Both the position numbers and the translations under genes were made by a program. DNA of 64,000 nt from Proales similis (Eukaryota; Rotifera; Eurotatoria; Ploima; Proalidae), in the NCBI GenBank assembly GCA_019059635.1, contig JAGVRJ010000006.1:2294001-2358000 (forward strand). Reading direction: 5' to 3'. Below are positions 30,210-41,279 of this stretch, piece by piece; position 1 is the stretch's first letter; the number at the start of each line of letters is the position of its first letter. Under the pieces are notes generated by a model. That model saw nothing but the letters and a program-made list of their open reading frames with translations, searched no databases and was not told the origin of the DNA.

Positions 30210-33200
30210 ATGCCCGTGCTGGAGGACTGGAAAAAAGACCCGTTGAGCATTATTGACAACTTGTTCGAAGCGGACGAGAATACTTACGAAGAAAAGATCA
30301 TCGAGTACTTTGAAGGCAAACTTAAATCGCCTAGCGACTACTACTCGGTAAGAAATAAATAAGCGAAAGAGAGAGAGAATCAAAAACCTTCACTTTTATA
30401 GATACCATGCTTGAACGATGTTCCTCTAAGCGAGATAAAGCCCAACAGCCTTGTACGCTTCCGCGGCATGATTCAGGATTCGTTCGATCCGGTCTATTTT
30501 GCCGCCTCGCAAAAGCTAAAACATGTGAAAAGCGGCGAGTTCAAGCAACTAACCATGAAATACAAGGAGTGTCTGCAACTAAGCGTAAGTCACTTGGCAT
30601 TTAACCAAAGTAAAACTGAAATCGAGATTAAACAATCGAAGCCTGACTACGAGCCAAGTCATGATCACGTTGAGACCGTGTTTGAGAATGCGTCGCATCA
30701 CCTTCGACAGCGAACTACATTTTATTGCGTTCCAATTCCTGGCGAGAGCCAGTGGGTCAAAGAGGCAGGCCAAACGCAAACTGCACGTGCCTTCATTTTC
30801 TTGACAAAACCGTCCATTTACAGGAATTTAGGAGGCTTCATGAAATGTTCGCTCAACGGCCCCAAACCACTCAATCATCTGTCGAAATGATTCCAACAGA
30901 ATTAGAAGAGCAGCGACCACCCAAACGGTGAGCACCTTGGCCAATTTTAAAATGAACATGGCTGGCTAAAATTTGAGCTAAATAAAGCGCTCTGGACAAT
31001 AGTAGCGAGGAAATTGTGGTGGAATCGGACAGCCACGAGAACAAAAATGGCAGCAAACAGCAATGCAAAGATTCGGACGGCTCCGAAGAGTCGAAAAAAA
31101 GAGACGAGAATCAGGCGTTGAAGAATGTAGAGCTGTGCTTTCCGCTAGGCAAACTCGAGACCGGACGTCCGTGTCTGGTCAAAGTCTACGAAGAGCGAGA
31201 CCAATACAAAATAAACGATTTGGTCGAGTTCGTTGGCATCTATAGTCAAGAGCCTCTGCTGGCCTACTCGTACGACGAGCATTCAGACGAATGTGGCCTT
31301 CATTCACAAATGGAGCATCTGACAGTGAACAAAAGCGAAAACGACAACTCTCTACCACCACGAGTTCCTTCCTTGTTCCCGCCCTCGCTCGTGCCTCGTA
31401 TTCATTGCATTCGATCGTTCAAATTGCTGCACGACAATCCTTATCTCGAATCAAACACTTTGCCGAGTAAGCTCCTGTCCCACTCATCAATAACAGCATC
31501 ACAGTTCTCATCAACACTCGAACATGGCCACAGGAGAGACAGAAGAAGAAACAAGCTATTGGAACAAGCAGTTTCATGACTTCATAAACGACTTGTACAA
31601 ACAGTCAAATCAAAAGGTGCCGGATCACTCGACAACCAGTCAAATTCATGTGCCTCTTGTTCAGCTGAGACACGAAATAGTCGAGCTGCTGCAGGAAATG
31701 CTTCTCGGCGACGCACTGGCCGCAGAGTATCTCCTCATGCATTTGATATCTTCTGTGTAAGTTTGAGCGTTTCCTAAAGTGTTCTTATTGTGTTTGCATT
31801 CATCTTTCTCTCGGACTCGCTTTCACCAATCGATTGCAAGAGGCAGGAGGGAAATAGCCAATGTTTGTATTTTAAAATCTAAATTGAATTCAAGAGCTCA
31901 TTAAAGAGTCGTTCGAATTCGACTCTTGAATGTCAGAAACACGCGGACGAAAGAAGAGTTGTTGACGTTTGTTGGCATGCCTCTTGTCCTCTTGGCCACG
32001 TTTTACCGACACGTTTCTCAAATTCACTCTCAAATGTTTGTTTTGAATGCTGAGATAAGCGCGCTCGCGCCTCTGCTCGTCAAGTCGCATCAGCTCTGCT
32101 CTAAGCTGCTCTTGGCGTTTCTCTTTGATTCTCTCACTTCGCCTCAGGTTTGGATCTGGATTCATGAGCATTTTTAATTGATTCTCAATGATCTCAATCT
32201 GCTCGTCGAGTGTTTGCTTGGTTTTCCTGTGCGACACGTCAATGTGCGGCCGACGTCGTCTGCGTCGGGAACGCCGCTTGCTTTTGCGCATCGCATCGAT
32301 CTCGTATTTCTCAAACATGTCGCCGATTGAACCGTCATGTACTGAACTCTCATCAACACTCATCGCATCCTCATGTTCTTCTCTCTCAAACTGATGCCGG
32401 CTCAGTGCCCGTGACGGGCTAATTGACGGCTCAGCACTCAATACCAACTCTGACATGTCCATGTTGATCATATTGTCCGACTGAATCTGATGACGTTCTT
32501 GTTCGACGCTCTTTTGAAACTGAAGATTTACTTGGTCGAAGTCCGGTTCGATCTCGAGCAAAAAAACCTTTTTTCGGGCAGGAGCAGTCAGATCGCTCTT
32601 GTCGAGTTTCAGTTTGGAGATTTTCTCCGTCAGGCCAGTTGCTCTCGCTACCGTTGGCCGCTCGGGCGTTTTCTCGTTTCTCTCCGAGCTGATTACAAAC
32701 GTCTCAGAGCGTGATTCGTTTATTAGACGGCCAGAGTGCGCTTCTAGTCCGATCGAGTCACTATTAAGCCTCCTAATCACTATTCTGCTTGTCTTGTCGT
32801 CGTCTCTGTTTGAAAGCAGGCCATTCGTCGGACTGGACAAAAAGTCACTCCGTGACGACCGCTTTGAGTCAAATGCCTGTTCAGTCGGCTTTTCGAGTGA
32901 GTCCACACGATGAACTTCAATCTGGTACTCTGACTCATCCGCAGCGGTGAAAGCTTGATGTTCTTCGCCTTGTTGACTTGCTGCATGGTAAACTTCGACA
33001 GCCTTGCTTGTATGCGGACTGTTGATTGAGACTGAATGCGAATACTTGGTTTTGGAGGGCACTGCGATCGTCTGCCGCTTGGGTAGCTCGATAGAATTCA
33101 GGTCGCTCTGACTTGATTGACTTCGAGCCGAGGTCCTTGAAAAACGCATTCGATTGGACGGCGTTGACGAGTATTTCGGTACGTCCAAGTAGCGAGACGC

Positions 33201-34618
33201 TTCCGAATGACGCTTGAGCTCTTGAAGAACCGAAGTCTGCACAGCCTTTACTTCAAAGCTCTTCTTCGATCTTGTTTGCCGTGTTGGCACGGGAATTCGA
33301 CTTTTCATTCTTTCAGCTCTGTGAATGCTCAATGTCGTTTTTGCGTTTATTCTCAGTCTCGGCTTTTCGATTACGCGCGAGAATCAGAACTTGTCAATTG
33401 AATGAAGGCGGTCGTCAACTGAAAACGGCCAATTTGATTTTGATTACTAGATTTCTACGCAACAACCCAATCAACTCAAATAACTATAGATACATTGCTT
33501 CTGACTTGAAGGTTCGCGCGACGAGATGTTACAACCCTTGGAAAGTTCGCGCTCAACATTACCAACGTTCCGAAAGCGAGCGATGGCCACCAGGACACGT
33601 TCGGCAGATGTTTTACCGAAGCATTGGCCAGAATTGTTCCGATGGTAGGTGCCTCAGTAAATACAATTTAGTCAAAACGATTTCCGACTTCTGACCCCCA
33701 AGACTCATCTATTTGAAATGTCGGTTGAAAATCTCAACAAGGCAACGATGATTCCAAACAAGGACTACAACAAGAACAAGCTTCTGTCCGGCCTACTTCA
33801 GTTGCCAGACCGTTTTGAGCTGGTGATTGATGAGACCACTTTAAATACTGGCAAACTTGACTCGAAAGGTTTGAGACAAAAATAGATGCTTGCGTTGGTT
33901 CCTTTTTCCTTGAATAGACTTTAAGGATGCTTGAATGTGAACGCTCTCAAGGACGTAATCAAGTGGCAAAAACTTGACTACGACTTCAACTATCACAGTC
34001 AAGCGTTTAACACCGACATGAGAATTTGCGTTTTATCTGAAGCAAATCCAATTGTTCCGGTAAGTTAGCCCAAGACCGTAGCGTTAAAAAGCATGCTAAT
34101 CAAACGATATGAAAATTATTGAAAAGTTCGACTTGAAAGTAAAATTAAAAAATCGCGAAACAAATGAAAGATTCAATCCAGAAGAATATCGAAAAGCAGT
34201 TGAAAATCAATATTTGAAATCTAAACAGAATTTTGTCAGGAATCTACGAGTCTATTTTGATGTGATCTCAAAAATGCAGTACAGTCTAAGTGAATCTATA
34301 CAAAAGGTAATTCCCTGAGACAAAAATAAAGTGACCTAAGAGCCAGAAAGAAATTTCAAAAAACAACAAGGTGGTGGAAGATGAAATTGTGTCAATCAGA
34401 AAAGGCAAGAGCTGGAAGAAGGAAGGAGCCTTGGAAATAGATGACTTTCATACACTGATGGTGGTTGCAAGGTAAAGAAAAATAATCATAAAAAGGGGAA
34501 AGGAAACGACTAAAGATGAAAAAGGCTACAAAGTGTAAGCTTCGGAAAATCAACGCTGGGAATCGATGAGTGGAATAGGGCAAAACATATTGAGTCAGAA
34601 AGGTTGTCACGAATTTAG
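30210..34618 (+). CDS. MCMBP: MCM-binding protein, 11 exons
   Basis: About 678 aa. Exons: 30210-30347, 30402-30786, 30900-30927, 31003-31466, 31534-31756, 33512-33644, 33703-33868, 33926-34059, 34127-34306, 34371-34471 and 34534-34618. MCMBP binds MCM3-7 in place of MCM2 and helps unload and protect MCM complexes. Conserved blocks occur in order: IPCLNDVPLSEIKPNSLVRF, FYCVPIPGESQWVKEA, PCLVKVYE, PSLVPRIHCI, LLGDALAAEYLLMHLIS, NKLLSGLLQLP..LVIDET, IKWQKLDYDFNYHSQ, DDFHTLMVVAR and STLGIDEWNRAKHIESE. The exon 2-3 boundary is unsure (an alternative exon 3 starts at 30824). Intron 5 (31757-33511) is by far the longest and encloses an antisense gene. Exons 9-11 are clearly more A-rich than exons 1-8. 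Confidence 0.9.
31890..33308 (-). CDS. Unknown 472-aa basic protein nested in MCMBP intron 5
   Basis: Single coding exon on the strand opposite its host. The ATG is at 33308; a CAG just upstream (near 33316) suggests a 5' UTR intron. Not recognised. The N-terminal 300 residues are polar and Ser-rich, probably disordered. A very basic stretch follows (KSKRRSRRRRRRPH, about residue 350), like a nuclear localisation signal. After that come a helical segment (LDEQIEIIENQLKMLM) and a second basic helix (NLRRSERIKEKRQEQLRAEL). A nuclear or chromosome-associated role is plausible but unproven. It lies wholly between MCMBP exons 5 and 6. Confidence 0.7.
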   Translation of the reverse strand: MKSRIPVPTRQTRSKKSFEVKAVQTSVLQELKRHSEASRYLDVPKYSSTPSNRMRFSRTSARSQSSQSDLNSIELPKRQTIAVPSKTKYSHSVSINSPHTSKAVEVYHAASQQGEEHQAFTAADESEYQIEVHRVDSLEKPTEQAFDSKRSSRSDFLSSPTNGLLSNRDDDKTSRIVIRRLNSDSIGLEAHSGRLINESRSETFVISSERNEKTPERPTVARATGLTEKISKLKLDKSDLTAPARKKVFLLEIEPDFDQVNLQFQKSVEQERHQIQSDNMINMDMSELVLSAEPSISPSRALSRHQFEREEHEDAMSVDESSVHDGSIGDMFEKYEIDAMRKSKRRSRRRRRRPHIDVSHRKTKQTLDEQIEIIENQLKMLMNPDPNLRRSERIKEKRQEQLRAELMRLDEQRRERAYLSIQNKHLRVNLRNVSVKRGQEDKRHANKRQQLFFRPRVSDIQESNSNDSLMSS

Positions 34619-34740
34619 ATAATTGAGCAGAAAGCAATATGGCGATTCAATCCGAAATTTAATGAGTCCAAAATTTACAAAAAAAGACAATCAATCAATA
34701 TAAATATGAAACAAAAAATAAAGAATTGTAAAAACAAAAA

Positions 34741-37544
34741 ATGAAAAGAATTTTAATTCTATTCTTCCTTTGTGCAATCTCAAACCAAGGTAAAATGTCA
34801 CTAAAATCCAGAACAAAAGTAATAAATACAAGTTCAAAAGCAAAAGGATGGTCGTGTAAAGGAACGATCGGCAGAAGATGCTCATACAGTCCTGAATGTG
34901 ATGAAACAGTTGGACTAAAATGCATAAATATGTATTGTAAATGTGAAGGCGGAAAAAAATGGGAAGGAGGAAAATGTCAAGAAGGTAAAATAACAAAAAT
35001 AAAAATTGATGAAATATGAATAAAAATTAAATTACAGAACAAGAAACAACAACCAAAGCCACGGTCGGCAGAAACTCCAGCCCGGTAAATCGACCTGGCG
35101 CCAAATGCGACAAGCAAACGCCCTGTGACGGCAAAATCGGTCTGTCCTGCGTCAAAGGCAAGTGCCAATGCAGAAAAGGGTCCCAGTTCAACTCCGGCAA
35201 GTGTGGTTAGTACCTCGATGTATTCTCATAAAAAGTCGCCTAACGACCCAAACCAAGAACCAGCCAAGGCCCAGGCCACAAGAAAACAAGCTCCTGCCAA
35301 GATCGATTCTACAAAAAAGGAATCACCTGCCAAGGCCCAAGCCGGCAGAAACCCCGGCGCGGTAAATCGACCTGGCGCCAAATGCGACAAGCAAACGCCC
35401 TGTGACGGCAAAATCGGTCTGTCCTGTGTCAAAGGCAAGTGCCAATGCAGAAAAGGGTCCCAGTTTAGATCCGGCAAGTGTGGTTAGTCCCGGGTTGTAT
35501 TCTCTTGAAATGTCGCCTCACGACCCGATTAAGAACCAGCCAAGGCCCAGGCCACAAGAAACTCCAGTCCGGTAAATCGACCTGGCGCCAAATGCGACAA
35601 GCAAACGCCCTGTGACGGCAAAATCGGTCTGTCCTGTGTCAAAGGCAAGTGCCAATGCAGAAAAGGGTCCCAGTTCAACTCCGGCAAGTGTGGTTAGTCC
35701 CGGGTTGTATTCTCTTGAGATGTCGCCTCACCACCCGATTAAGAACCAGCCAAGGCCCAGGCCACAAGAAACTCCAGTCCGGTAAATCGACCTGGCGCCA
35801 AATGCGACAAGCAAACGCCCTGTGACGGCAAAATCGGTCTGTCCTGCGTCAAAGGCAAGTGCGAGTGCAGAAAAGGGTCCAAGTTCAAATCCGGCAAGTG
35901 TGGTTAGTCCCGAGTTGTATTCTCTTGAAATGTCGCCTCACGACCCGATTAAGAACCAGCCAAGGCCCAGGCCGGCAGAAACTCCAGTCCGGTAAATCGA
36001 CCTGGCGCCAAATGCGACAAGCAAACGCCCTGTGACGGCAAAATCGGTCTGTCCTGCGTCAAAGGCAAGTGCGAGTGCAGAAAAGGGTCCCAGTTTAGAT
36101 CCGGCAAGTGTGGTTAGTCCCGAGTTGTATTCTCTTGAAATGTCGCCTCACGACCCGATTAAGAACCAGCCAAGGCCCAGGCCGGCAGAAACTCCAGTCC
36201 GGTAAATCGACCTGGCGCCAAATGCGACAAGCAAACGCCCTGTGACGGCAAAATCGGTCTGTCCTGCGTCAAAGGCAAGTGCGAGTGCAGAAAAGGGTCC
36301 CAGTTTAGATCCGGCAAGTGTGGTTAGTCCCGAGTTGTATTCTCTTGAAATGTCGCCTCACGACCCGATTAAGAACCAGCCAAGGCCCAGGCCGGCAGAA
36401 ACTCCAGTCCGGTAAATCGACCTGGCGCCAAATGCGACAAGCAAACGCCCTGTGACGGCAAAATCGGTCTGTCCTGCGTCAAAGGCAAGTGCGAGTGCAG
36501 AAAAGGGTCCCAGTTTAGATCCGGCAAGTGTGGTTAGTCCTGAGTTGTATTCTCTTGAAATGTCGCCTCACGACCCGATTAAGAACCAGCCAAGGCCCAG
36601 GCCGGCAGAAACTCCAGTCCGGTAAATCGACCTGGCGCCAAATGCGACAAGCAAACGCCCTGTGACGGCAAAATCGGTCTGTCCTGCGTCAAAGGCAAGT
36701 GCGAGTGCAGAAAAGGGTCCCAGTTTAGATCCGGCAAGTGTGGTTAGTCCCGAGTTGTATTCTCTTGAAATGTCGCCTCACGACCCGATTAAGAACCAGC
36801 CAAGGCCCAGGCCACAAGAAAACAAGCTCCTGCCAAGAGCAATTCTACCCAAAAGGAATCACCGGCTAAAGGCAACGGCGGCCAGCCATCAAAAGATTCT
36901 AACTCCCATGACAATATTGGTCCTCGGTTAGGTGTTTCTTCGACAAATTTTAGATCAGGACAAGAAAGATCTATTAATTCCTCATTACCAAGTTAGAACA
37001 GTTTATTTCCAGCTTAATATTTTTGTACATTTTATCGTGTTTTTAGAAATATTTTCTCTCGAACAGCACGTGTTTTACTACGGCAATAACATTAAGATTA
37101 TTGATGACCTTAGAACCGCAAACGACTGCCAAAATGAATGCCAAAATCTAGACGAATGTCTCTCGTTCAGTTTTCACAATGGCTCATGTCATTTGAAATC
37201 ACGGCTTCGTTTTGATAAAACTTTAAGATCAATTTTGGGCGCAATATCTGGATATGTTGTTAACGGTTTGTGTATTCATTTTTATTGTATCCGATTATTT
37301 TTTGTTTATTTTCATAGTTTCTTCGTGTTCTAGCGTCGGAAGGGCAGGAACCGTCGACCTGAGTTCTCAAAGCCGTCAGTTTTATCGTCATTCCAATGTT
37401 AACGAGTGCTGCGTCATGTGTCACTTTCAAGTCAAGTGTGTTTCTTGGACCTTCTTCAAACTCACTTCGATGTGTTCTATCAATTTCTCTCTTATGTCTT
37501 CGCCCCGCAGTTCCCCATTAGTGATTTCATCTCTTAAATCGTAA
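34741..37544 (+). CDS. Secreted multi-module Cys-rich protein joined to two PAN domains
   Basis: Best model is 714 aa in 12 exons, every intron in phase 1: 34741-34984, 35038-35205, 35258-35482, six 159-bp exons starting at 35534, 35744, 35954, 36164, 36374 and 36584, then 36794-36931, 37047-37265 and 37348-37544. Signal peptide MKRILILFFLCAISNQ. Exon 1 encodes a divergent Cys module. Exons 2-9 each encode one module with spacing C-x5-C-x7-C-x4-C-x-C-x10-C, like an EB domain, joined by Pro/Ala/Lys-rich linkers. The next exon is a polar spacer. The last two are PAN domains (YYGNNI, C.FSF, CHLK; then CCVMC, C.SWTF, C.I). If the 36932 donor is not used, the protein ends at 36996 (597 aa) and the PAN exons would be a separate gene without a visible start. 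The function is unknown; it is secreted. Confidence 0.68.
35534..36793 (+). repeat. Six tandem 210-bp exon+intron units
   Basis: Each unit is one 159-bp phase-1 exon plus one 51-bp intron (GTTAGT...GATTAAG). Starts are spaced exactly 210 bp. The last four exons look identical and their introns differ by about one base. Two longer, older copies lie just before (35038-35205 and 35258-35482). The pattern indicates recent unequal exchange or gene conversion. Confidence 0.93.
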
Positions 37545-37551
37545 TAAACAT

Positions 37552-38256
37552 TTATTCTTCGCCTAGATTCTCCAACAGAACAATGAATCTTTTATCTCTT
37601 AACGCGTTAGCTTGTATCGTTTGTAGCATTTGCTCATTTTTCTTTTTCTCTTTATGCTTTCGTTTTTCGCTTCTGAGATACTCTTTGCCGGCTTGAGTCA
37701 GGGTTAGTTCGATTTTGGCTGGATAGTTGTTGAGGAACTGCTTGTCTACATCCGAGTAGCGGCTATAGAGCTCATTGAAATTCTGACGCACCTCAATTCT
37801 GGGTAATTTTGGTACCTTTGATGCTTCTTGCTCAATATGTAATGTTTGATTTCGCTTCTCGTCCGGCAGTGTAGGTTCTGACGGGTAAAATGTGAGCCTC
37901 ATTTCTTTTAATTTTAACTGACGCTGAAGCAACTCAAATTTGGTCTTTTCACTCTGCCCTAATATTCGGCTGTCTGCTTTGTCATAATAGGACTTTAAAT
38001 TGTCAAGTTTTTTTGAATGAATCTTCCTACACACTGTTCGGTAGTAGTCTCTAAACCGGGCGTCGTCCTGCATCCATTTGTTTCTCTTTTGATTTATTCG
38101 ATTCAGGAATATTTGCGAGCCCGTTTCGATTGTCTGCGAGCTTCTCATGTGATCGGCCTCTATTCTGTCCATCCGTCGTTTTATCTCTTTGTTGAATGAC
38201 TGCTCGTTTTTGTACAACGCTTCGGCATATTTACTCTTCAATTCTCTCTCAATCAT
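37552..38256 (-). CDS. Unknown 234-aa coiled-coil protein
   Basis: Single exon, not recognised. It is highly charged and helical throughout, with no signal peptide. It begins MIERELKSKYAEALYKNEQS. There are several Lys/Arg/Glu-rich heptad-like stretches and a very basic segment near the C-terminus (RSEKRKHKEKKKNEQ). A general resemblance in size and composition to genes A and B near the first PAN cluster is noted, but I find no alignable blocks. Its stop is only 7 bases from the stop of the converging PAN gene, so the two 3' UTRs must overlap. Confidence 0.6.
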   Translation of the reverse strand: MIERELKSKYAEALYKNEQSFNKEIKRRMDRIEADHMRSSQTIETGSQIFLNRINQKRNKWMQDDARFRDYYRTVCRKIHSKKLDNLKSYYDKADSRILGQSEKTKFELLQRQLKLKEMRLTFYPSEPTLPDEKRNQTLHIEQEASKVPKLPRIEVRQNFNELYSRYSDVDKQFLNNYPAKIELTLTQAGKEYLRSEKRKHKEKKKNEQMLQTIQANALRDKRFIVLLENLGEE

Positions 38257-39120
38257 TTTTACAATCGACCTGCCTCACGGCTGTGTACCTTTTCTCTACC
38301 TCTTGGTACTCTTCTCCTCGGATTGTTTTTTCAAGGAGCTGTTTAAGTGAATTCAAAATATAGGGTACTCGATGTTTTTACATATATAAACCAAAGACTT
38401 GAAGCGGATGGGGGAGTCGCCATTTCGACGGCCTAATGTCATGGAGACGCCGTTTTCCTTTAGTCAAATGCGTCTAATTATGCTATTGAATTGATTGCGG
38501 CGGCTGTAAAAATTAAAACCAAATATTGACAGTACGACGAACTTGTGTGCTAAGAGCAGCTTGTGTGTGTGCGCGCGCATTGTGCTTCTCAAGGTGAAAA
38601 GACTCGTCCCTAATTATGAACGATTTCAAGCCTTGAAACGAAGACAAATTGCATCAGCCTTTTCGAGTTGCCTGATTTGATCGGCAAACAAAAACAAAAG
38701 CCCGTTTTGTTTGTTCGCAATTTCTCTCATCAACTCTCTAATTGAAATTTTCTCAACAGCCTTAATGATCTTCATCTTCTTTCACAAACTCTTCCAGCAG
38801 GAACCAGCTCGATCAAAGTTGGCAAAACGGCCCTTTTTGTTTATTTTTCTTAAATTTTTGCTTTACATGCACATTACTGTGTCGATTAAATAATAGCAAA
38901 CAAGCATCTTATGTTTGATTCAATGAAAAATGAAATTTAATCAAGGAAATGTTCAACCGGTCTTAGGTCTCCATTCCTCAGGCTCAATTGAGCAATGCCT
39001 GGTCAGAGATTATATTTACATAGCTGGCTGGTCGACATCACTGGCCCGAACGAACTCGATTCGATCTCCAAGAAACATGGAATGCAAATATACATCAAAT
39101 AAAATGTACTTGAGGTTGAT
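38257..39120. other. Gap without a recognised gene
   Basis: No convincing coding frame. It has GTGTGTGTGCGCGCGC near 38561-38577. It likely holds the 3' UTR of the minus gene at 39121 and the promoter of the minus gene at 37552. Confidence 0.4.
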
Positions 39121-39528
39121 TCAGCGAATAAACAAGGTTGTGTTGATTTTGAATGTGCTCGTTTGCGTGACTTTAGTCGAGCCTTGTGACAGGTGGCGGA
39201 AAACACTGGCCAAGTAGTCTCGGTGGTAGTTGTTCACCATTCGGCAATCTTCGGCTGACAATGAGCTCCTAGAGCAGTCGTAGTAATCGCCGTACATATC
39301 CTGAGATTTGGCTTTCATCTCGTTCAGTCTAGAGGCCACTTTGGAGAATTCGAGCGGGATGCCGTTTGGACTGTCCACACGATCGATTGGACTCATTACA
39401 AGAATGATGTTCGACATCAGCAGGTAGACGGCTAATGAGAGCGCAAAGACCGAGAAAGAGTTGACCAGAAAGCTCACTGTCAACGGAACGTACTCTTCAT
39501 CCAACTCATTTTGGCGTTTCATAGACAT
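39121..39528 (-). CDS. Unknown 135-aa single-pass membrane protein
   Basis: ATG at 39528. A short acidic N-terminus (MKRQNELDEEYVPL) is followed by one long hydrophobic helix (about residues 17-42, VSFLVNSFSVFALSLAVYLLMSNIILVM). A polar C-terminal domain of about 90 residues has two Cys (YDCSRSSLSAEDC). There is no cleavable signal peptide, so a type II or signal-anchor topology is likely. Not recognised. Small size and lack of a conserved domain leave some doubt, but the helix and codon use look real. Confidence 0.5.
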   Translation of the reverse strand: MSMKRQNELDEEYVPLTVSFLVNSFSVFALSLAVYLLMSNIILVMSPIDRVDSPNGIPLEFSKVASRLNEMKAKSQDMYGDYYDCSRSSLSAEDCRMVNNYHRDYLASVFRHLSQGSTKVTQTSTFKINTTLFIR

Positions 39529-41279
39529 TGTCAATTATTTCAATTGATTTTTTCTACTCTTCAACCATTTCAAGTCAAGCCGTCAATTAACATAATTTTT
39601 TTGCGTGCGGTTACATTCATTCGAATCGAGCGCGACTCGTTTAGAGTCTTATTGGGTCTGTATTCTTTTGAGCTATTTTTGTTGCGCCGGTCCAAAGAAG
39701 AATATCAGGAGTATGGGTCGATCGGTCGGTTTGCTTGCTTATTGGTGCTCGGTTTTGTTTGCGCCGTGTTAGAAAAATGGACAAGATGAAATGGAAAACG
39801 GGCTTGTGTTTGGATAGTTTAATGGCTCTACACAAGAGGCGATCAAGGCGTCGGTGCGCGTTTAAGTGGACGATTCACTCTGGCGCCCAAGTTTACAAAC
39901 AAACTGGCAGTGTCATCAATTGGTTCGCTTTGTCAATAACAAATAAAAAAGTAGAGACGGACATGGATGAGGAAGAAACGTTCGCCGCAAACTTTTCTCT
40001 CTCTCTCTCTCTTCCCCTGAGTCTGTGTAAATGTGTGCGTTTGTATGTGGCGACTCGGAAACTTTTTCTTCGATTGGTAAACACCGAGTCAGATACACAC
40101 TTATTGCTGGTTAGGGCAAACACTCGACACGACGCGGTGGTTTCAAATTATAAATTATTCATTTAAGACGGCGCAATTAGAGATGCGCTTAAGAAATGAA
40201 AGTGAGCCGTTCCGCTCATCCCACCAACCCCGATTGACTCACAAGCCAACCAACAAGCAAAGAAAGGCTGGCAGCCAAACGAGCTCAAACCTTTCTAGCC
40301 GACCAACTTACAAACCGACTGACTTTAAGAACAAGTGAATGATTGACTCGGCTAAGTACATTCGCAAATATGAATATTTCTTTATTTCTTAGAGAATCAA
40401 AGCGCGTCGGAGGCGAGCCTACAGACTTTAATGTATTTTAATCAGTACCACAATCCCGCAAATCCATCAAAGATTTGTTTGATAGTTCTATCATTTATTC
40501 TCTCTGCCTCTCTTTTCTTTTAACTCGAGCCGATTAAAAACATAACCGACCATGTTAAGGCCTGTCTAGGGACATGAATTGACTTTTCATCGCCTCTCGC
40601 GCGCGCGTGCCCTTTTTCCTCGTCTCTCTTTCTTCTCTCACTTTTCTACTTCTCCTCGCACTTAACCTCTTTTCGGGCCTAAATTTCTTCTCTTTTAGCT
40701 TCTTATCAACTTGCTACTAAAAAGAGGAAAGAGTCCAATTTGCTTTTGATGTTCATTTCTTTTGGCGTTATTTCCATTAGAGAAGCGTGCGATGGATAAT
40801 TACCAGTAATTAATTAGATTACTGACTTGCCGAATCGTGTGCGCTCGGTCCTTATTGGCTCTCAGACTTTTCCGTGCTGCTCCAATTTTGTCCAATCATA
40901 TTCGCTCAACAAACACACACAGACACGAAAGCACTCAGTCTCTTCTCCGCTCGCAGATTCAAATAAATAAACGAGCGCCACATGCCCTGTTTGGCAAAAA
41001 GTATTTTTTCCTCTGCGCGCTCGGCTCGTCATCTGTGCTTGTCGACCAGTGAATGTGTCTACAAGTTGCTCTCGTTGGACAAGCGCACTTGGATGTGTGA
41101 CAGGATCAAACGATTTTAGAGCCAATGAGTCGTTGTTCAAGTCAGATCGCTCAAATCGTTTCAATGTTCATCGAAATCAATCATTATTCTGTCGTGTTAT
41201 TTCAATCGATCATTTTTCTTTATCTCGTTCGCCTATTTCAGAAGATTTGAGCAGATTCGGAGGCTAGACCGAAGCGAAG
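39529..41279. other. 1.75-kb region upstream of dachshund
   Basis: The longest gene-free stretch in the window, next to the only clear developmental transcription factor. Open frames on both strands near 39735-40166 include a CTCTCTCT repeat and are not convincing. A CT tract lies at 39990-40016. The region is a candidate for regulatory DNA. Confidence 0.45.

Noticed and set aside
35041-36800. CRISPR-like or satellite interpretation of the 210-bp repeats
   Set aside because: Each unit has a conserved coding exon with matching splice sites and phase, so it is a protein-coding exon array.
39735-40166. 143-codon plus frame upstream of dachshund
   Set aside because: It runs through a CT repeat read as Ser/Leu and has no domain; antisense frames are equally open.
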